DNA from: Chitinophagaceae bacterium
GTDB taxonomy: Bacteria; Bacteroidota; Bacteroidia; Chitinophagales; Chitinophagaceae
Reading direction: 5' to 3'
Length of the DNA: 7,736 bases
Assembly (NCBI GenBank): GCA_947461495.1
Contig: CANHLV010000074.1
Coordinates: forward strand, 1-7,736
The stretch's first letter is position 1; every line of letters begins with the position of its first letter. Below the pieces are notes generated by a model. It did no database searches. It was not told the DNA's origin and saw nothing but the letters and a program-made list of their open reading frames with translations. Below are positions 5,579-7,736 of this stretch, one piece after another. Both the position numbers and the translations under genes were made by a program.

Positions 5579-6082
5579 TTATTTGGTCTCAGCCAGTTCT
5601 TTGATGCAGATTTCACTTTCAAAGCTCTTCACAAATTTGCCTTTTGTATTGTAAACATAGGCTGAAGGGAAAGCTCGAATACCATAATGTGAAATGAAAA
5701 AATAATCTTTGTCATTGCCAACCGTCATAAATGGACAGTCTAATAATTTATGCTCATCAGAGAATTTTCTAATCTTTCCATAATCGAAAGAAGAAACCAT
5801 CATTATCTGAGTATGCTTGAAAAGATCGATACTATCCATCATTTTCTTTGCAAAAACAGAACAATGTCCACATTCAGGGCCAAAAAAGACAATAATGGTC
5901 TTTTTCCCTTTTTCAAAATCTAAATTGGTAAATTTTGTACTGTCTGGAAGTTTAAACACAGTGAAATTCGGAATTGTAAGTGTCTTCTTGTATGGAGGAA
6001 GCGATTCTTTAGCATCCTGCGCATGAGAAAACAAAACTGAAACACAAATACATAAAACAAGAAAAAGATTTTTCACGATCAT
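5579..6082 (-). CDS. Secreted thioredoxin-fold (TlpA/redoxin-like) protein with CGHC motif
   Basis: A 167-residue protein with an N-terminal signal peptide: a short basic start (MIVKN), a hydrophobic core (about 6-18), and SHA|QDA cleavage expected after Ala21. No lipobox cysteine follows the core, so the mature protein should be soluble in the periplasm or associated with the envelope. The thioredoxin fold is shown by a strand KTIIVFFGPECGHC ending in the redox pair Cys71-Gly-His-Cys74, the dipeptide seen in PDI, and the cis-proline Pro139 in RAFPSAYVYN. The family generally reduces, oxidises or isomerises disulfides in exported proteins or helps cytochrome c maturation; the substrate here is unknown. 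An extra Cys116 (DCP) lies between the active site and the cis-proline. It is a single gene, divergent from efp and upstream of mdh with a separate mdh promoter. Confidence 0.82.
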   Translation of the reverse strand: MIVKNLFLVLCICVSVLFSHAQDAKESLPPYKKTLTIPNFTVFKLPDSTKFTNLDFEKGKKTIIVFFGPECGHCSVFAKKMMDSIDLFKHTQIMMVSSFDYGKIRKFSDEHKLLDCPFMTVGNDKDYFFISHYGIRAFPSAYVYNTKGKFVKSFESEICIKELAETK

Positions 6083-6094
6083 TAGTTTTAGGGT

Positions 6095-6125
6095 TAAAAG
6101 TACATTTTTTTGAAAAAATAATCAA
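6095..6125 (-). promoter_or_regulatory. Possible promoter of the thioredoxin-like gene
   Basis: On the minus strand, TTG (6123-6125) is followed after 20 bases by TACTTTTA (6095-6102), which matches five of six fixed positions of TAnnTTTG. The -33/-7 spacing is suitable. The -7 box ends 12 bases before the ATG at 6082. Confidence 0.35.
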
Positions 6126-6177
6126 GCAGTTACTACAATTAGAATAATTTCTATTTTCTTTTTAAGCCGAGTATCAC

Positions 6178-6185
6178 TATTTTTG
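6178..6185 (+). promoter_or_regulatory. Bacteroidota -7 promoter element for efp
   Basis: TATTTTTG is a perfect match to TAnnTTTG, 34 bases before the efp ATG. The -33 region about 20 bases upstream is only T-rich (TTTTCTTTTT near 6153-6162). The efp leader between this and the ATG is A/T-rich and has no Shine-Dalgarno motif. Confidence 0.5.
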
Positions 6186-6219
6186 CGTACAAATTTATAA
6201 AAAATTAACAATTCATTTT

Positions 6220-6786
6220 ATGGCAACAACTGCTGACATGCGTTCAGGACTGATTCTGAAAATTGATAATAACCTTTATACAGTTATTGAATTTGGACAA
6301 AACAAAACCGCTCGTGCAGCGGCTAAAGTTTGGGCAAAGCTTAAAGGCGTAGATAATTCTCGTACCATTGAAGTAACTTGGAACAGTGGAGAAACGATAT
6401 TCCCTGTTCGTGTAGAGAAAAAGACTTATCAATATTTATATAAGGATGATACCGGATACAGCTTCATGGATAATGAAACTTTTGAACAAATAACTGTAGC
6501 AGAGTCTATGATTGATGCACCAGGGTTTTTAAAAGATGGACAAGAAGTTTCTGTTTTGATCAATGGAGAAACTGACCAACCAATGGGTGTTGAACTTCCT
6601 GATAAAATTGTTTTGTTGGTTACTTATAGCGAACCTGGTATGAAAGGCGATACAGCAACCAGAACTTTAAAACCTGCTACTGTTGAAACCGGAGCAACTG
6701 TAAACGTACCTTTATTTGTCAACGAAGGTGAATTAATCAGAGTTAATACTAAGACTGGTGAATATGTAGAAAGAGTGAAAGAATAA
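6220..6786 (+). CDS. efp: Elongation factor P (EF-P) with non-canonical arginine-tip loop
   Basis: A 188-residue translation factor that binds between the P and E sites of the ribosome and rescues stalling at polyproline stretches. The three beta-barrel domains are present: KOW-like domain I (about 1-65), OB domain II (about 66-128) and OB domain III (about 129-188). Domain III carries the EF-P signature K-x-A-x4-G-x2-V-x-V-P-x2-V-x2-G in the segment starting LKPATVETG. The domain I loop that reaches the P-site tRNA reads NKTARAAAKVWAKLK (28-42) instead of the usual KPGKGxAF. Aligned with my memory of Pseudomonas EF-P (NKSGRNAAVVKMKLK), Arg32 falls at the modified tip position; a two-residue insertion (Gly26-Gln27) precedes the loop. 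It is a single-gene unit between its own promoter and a strong terminator. The EF-P-like paralogue YeiP is an alternative, but length and the domain III signature fit EF-P. Confidence 0.93.
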   Translation: MATTADMRSGLILKIDNNLYTVIEFGQNKTARAAAKVWAKLKGVDNSRTIEVTWNSGETIFPVRVEKKTYQYLYKDDTGYSFMDNETFEQITVAESMIDAPGFLKDGQEVSVLINGETDQPMGVELPDKIVLLVTYSEPGMKGDTATRTLKPATVETGATVNVPLFVNEGELIRVNTKTGEYVERVKE

Positions 6787-6804
6787 TTAAAGAAAAAATA
6801 AAAC

Positions 6805-6839
6805 AAAAAAGGACCGAAAATCATTTTCGGTCCTTTTTT
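6805..6839 (+). terminator. Strong rho-independent terminator of efp
   Basis: A 16-base arm (AAAAAAGGACCGAAAA, 6805-6820) pairs perfectly with TTTTCGGTCCTTTTTT (6824-6839) around TCA. The core is GGACCG/CGGTCC, followed by the T-run of the distal arm and more T's after 6840. It starts 18 bases after the efp stop. The symmetric A/T flanks would also allow termination on the minus strand, though no minus-strand gene ends here. Confidence 0.9.
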
Positions 6840-6858
6840 GTTTTTATCAAAAACAGAC

Positions 6859-6908
6859 CATTTTAAGTCATTTTAAGCCATTTTTGGTCATTTCTGAGCA
6901 TTTTTTTG
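6859..6908. repeat. Degenerate 10-base repeat with phased T-tracts
   Basis: Successive ten-base units read TTTTAAGTCA (6861), TTTTAAGCCA (6871), TTTTTGGTCA (6881) and TTTCTGAGCA (6891), followed by TTTTTTTG (6901); CA at 6859-6860 ends a partial preceding unit. T-runs therefore recur exactly every 10 bases, about one helical turn, five times. Known DNA physics predicts that such phasing bends the helix. The array lies between the efp terminator and the accB promoter region, about 105-150 bases before the accB ATG. Confidence 0.7.
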
Positions 6909-6937
6909 TTGTTTTTGAGCAAAATTGATTTTTTTTA

Positions 6938-6970
6938 TTTGAGCTAATCAGATATGATTTCCTATCTTAG
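6938..6970 (+). promoter_or_regulatory. Probable accB-accC promoter
   Basis: TTTG (6938-6941) as a -33 element is followed after 21 bases by TATCTTAG (6963-6970), which matches five of six fixed positions of TAnnTTTG. This gives an accB leader of roughly 35 bases. The spacing fits Bacteroidota promoters. A weaker alternative -7, TTTATTTG, ends at 6941. The phased T-tract array lies just upstream. Confidence 0.45.
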
Positions 6971-7011
6971 CGCTCCGATTTAATAATTATTTAATCATTC
7001 AATTAAATATC

Positions 7012-7485
7012 ATGGACATTAAACAAATCCAGGAGCTGGTAAAGCTCATCAACAAAACATCAATTGGTGAAATTACCATTGAAGAAGATGGCAGAAAAAT
7101 CACCATCAAACAAAAGAAAGATCCCGTACAAAATATTGTAGCAACAACAACCCAATCATTTCCTCAAGCTGCTGCACCTGCTCCAGCAGCACCTGCAGCA
7201 AACACACCTCCACCAGCTGTAAAGGCGGAACCTAAAGCTGATAATTATGTGACTATTAAAAGTCCGATGATTGGTACTTTTTATCGTCAAGCCGGACCTG
7301 GTAAACCCGTTTTTGCCAGCGTAGGCGATGATGTTACTCCAGGTAAAACCGTTTGTATCATTGAAGCCATGAAACTTTTTAATGAAATCGAAAGTGATGT
7401 GAAAGGTAAGATTGTAAAGGTTTTGGTTGATGATGCGAGTCCTGTAGAATACGATCAGCCTCTATTCCTAGTTGATCCTGCATAA
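7012..7485 (+). CDS. accB: Acetyl-CoA carboxylase biotin carboxyl carrier protein (AccB/BCCP)
   Basis: A 157-residue carrier subunit of acetyl-CoA carboxylase. Its biotin is carboxylated by AccC, and the carboxyl is passed to acetyl-CoA by the carboxyltransferase to make malonyl-CoA. The N-terminal helix and strand (MDIKQIQELVKLI, then IGEITIEEDGRKITIKQ) are the dimer/AccC-contact region. An Ala/Pro-rich flexible linker covers about residues 44-76. The biotinyl (lipoyl-like) domain runs from about 79 to 157, with SPMIGTFY (84-91) and the biotin-accepting Lys121 in IEAMKLFNEI. Length matches E. coli AccB (156). The ATG at 7012 starts the conserved MDIKQI. accC follows after 99 bases, the common accBC order, so the two are probably cotranscribed. 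Confidence 0.97.
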   Translation: MDIKQIQELVKLINKTSIGEITIEEDGRKITIKQKKDPVQNIVATTTQSFPQAAAPAPAAPAANTPPPAVKAEPKADNYVTIKSPMIGTFYRQAGPGKPVFASVGDDVTPGKTVCIIEAMKLFNEIESDVKGKIVKVLVDDASPVEYDQPLFLVDPA

Positions 7486-7536
7486 TAAAATAAATTTCAA
7501 TTTTTAAAGTTGAAGGTTACAAATTAAGCCCTTCTC

Positions 7537-7578
7537 CTTTTACATTTTGAATTTTGAATTTTTACTTTTTACATTTTA
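7537..7578. repeat. Degenerate heptamer repeat in the accB-accC spacer
   Basis: Six consecutive seven-base units can be read: CTTTTAC, ATTTTGA, ATTTTGA, ATTTTTA, CTTTTTA and CATTTTA. Two are identical; the rest keep a central TTTT. It ends six bases before the accC ATG, so it occupies the region of ribosome entry. T-rich composition may exaggerate the periodicity. Confidence 0.55.
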
Positions 7579-7584
7579 ACCGTT

Positions 7585-7736
7585 ATGTTTAAAAAAATAT
7601 TAATCGCCAACAGAGGAGAAATTGCTTTGCGTGTCATCAGAACATGCAGAGAAATGGGTATCAGAACTGTGGCTGTATATTCAACTGCCGATAAAGATAG
7701 TTTACATGTAAAATTTGCCGATGAGGCAGTATGTAT
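7585..7736 (+). CDS. accC: Acetyl-CoA carboxylase biotin carboxylase subunit (AccC), N-terminal fragment (3' end outside window)
   Basis: The first 50 codons are present before the window ends. They begin MFKKILIANRGEIALRVIR and continue to CREMGIRTVAVYSTADKDSLH and KFADEAVC, the N-terminal pre-ATP-grasp domain of biotin carboxylases. AccC uses ATP and bicarbonate to carboxylate the biotin on AccB. The N-terminus alone is shared with pyruvate and propionyl/acyl-CoA carboxylases, so the assignment to acetyl-CoA carboxylase rests on the accB gene directly upstream. The ATP-binding and catalytic residues are outside the window. No Shine-Dalgarno motif is seen; the leader is TTTTAACCGTT. Confidence 0.93.
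   Translation, partial: MFKKILIANRGEIALRVIRTCREMGIRTVAVYSTADKDSLHVKFADEAVC

Noticed and set aside
6840..7011. Riboswitch or structured RNA upstream of accB
   Set aside because: The region is dominated by low-complexity T-tracts with little GC pairing potential, and no conserved riboswitch core was recognised; the predicted leader after the promoter is only about 35 bases.
1..7736. Novel defence, mobile or biosynthetic system
   Set aside because: Every substantial gene belongs to a recognised housekeeping or cofactor family, apart from one generic thioredoxin-fold protein; there are no CRISPR-type spaced repeats, integrases, transposases or toxin-antitoxin pairs.

Overview
The window reads as AT-rich chromosomal housekeeping DNA from a member of the Bacteroidota, most likely near the Chitinophagaceae (inference). 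The supports are: proteins that resemble that group from memory; several matches to the Bacteroidota -7 promoter element TAnnTTTG at sensible distances from start codons; A/T-rich leaders without Shine-Dalgarno motifs; and a futalosine-type menaquinone pathway. No phage, plasmid, CRISPR, tRNA, rRNA or complete mobile element is visible. I did not find an undescribed multi-gene system. The most interesting items are a non-canonical EF-P loop, a paralogous pterin synthase pair, and several unusual repeat arrays between genes.

Layout, left to right. At 1-209 (+) lies the C-terminal end of a cryptochrome/photolyase-family flavoprotein. It converges, with one base between the stop codons, on a minus-strand pair mqnB-mqnD (1672 to 211), which encodes two steps of futalosine menaquinone synthesis. 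A short divergent region (1673-1745) then launches a plus-strand pterin cluster: two paralogous 6-pyruvoyl-tetrahydropterin synthase-like enzymes and GTP cyclohydrolase I (folE), closed by a clear terminator at 3292-3316. Next is fabD (3338-4237, +), malonyl-CoA:ACP transacylase. It is followed by a 311-base intergenic region with a heptamer repeat, an 18-base repeat, a perfect 20-base palindrome and a bidirectional terminator. On the minus strand follow mdh (malate dehydrogenase) and a secreted thioredoxin-fold protein. On the plus strand are efp (elongation factor P) with a strong terminator, then accB and the first 50 codons of accC, both acetyl-CoA carboxylase subunits.

Functional links: accB, accC and fabD all feed fatty-acid synthesis, as AccBC with the carboxyltransferase makes malonyl-CoA and FabD moves malonyl to ACP. 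mqnB and mqnD supply the quinone and mdh a TCA reaction, so respiration is represented. FolE and the two PTPS-like enzymes form a compact reduced-pterin module whose zinc/cysteine spacing is that of tetrahydrobiopterin-type PTPS rather than classical QueD.
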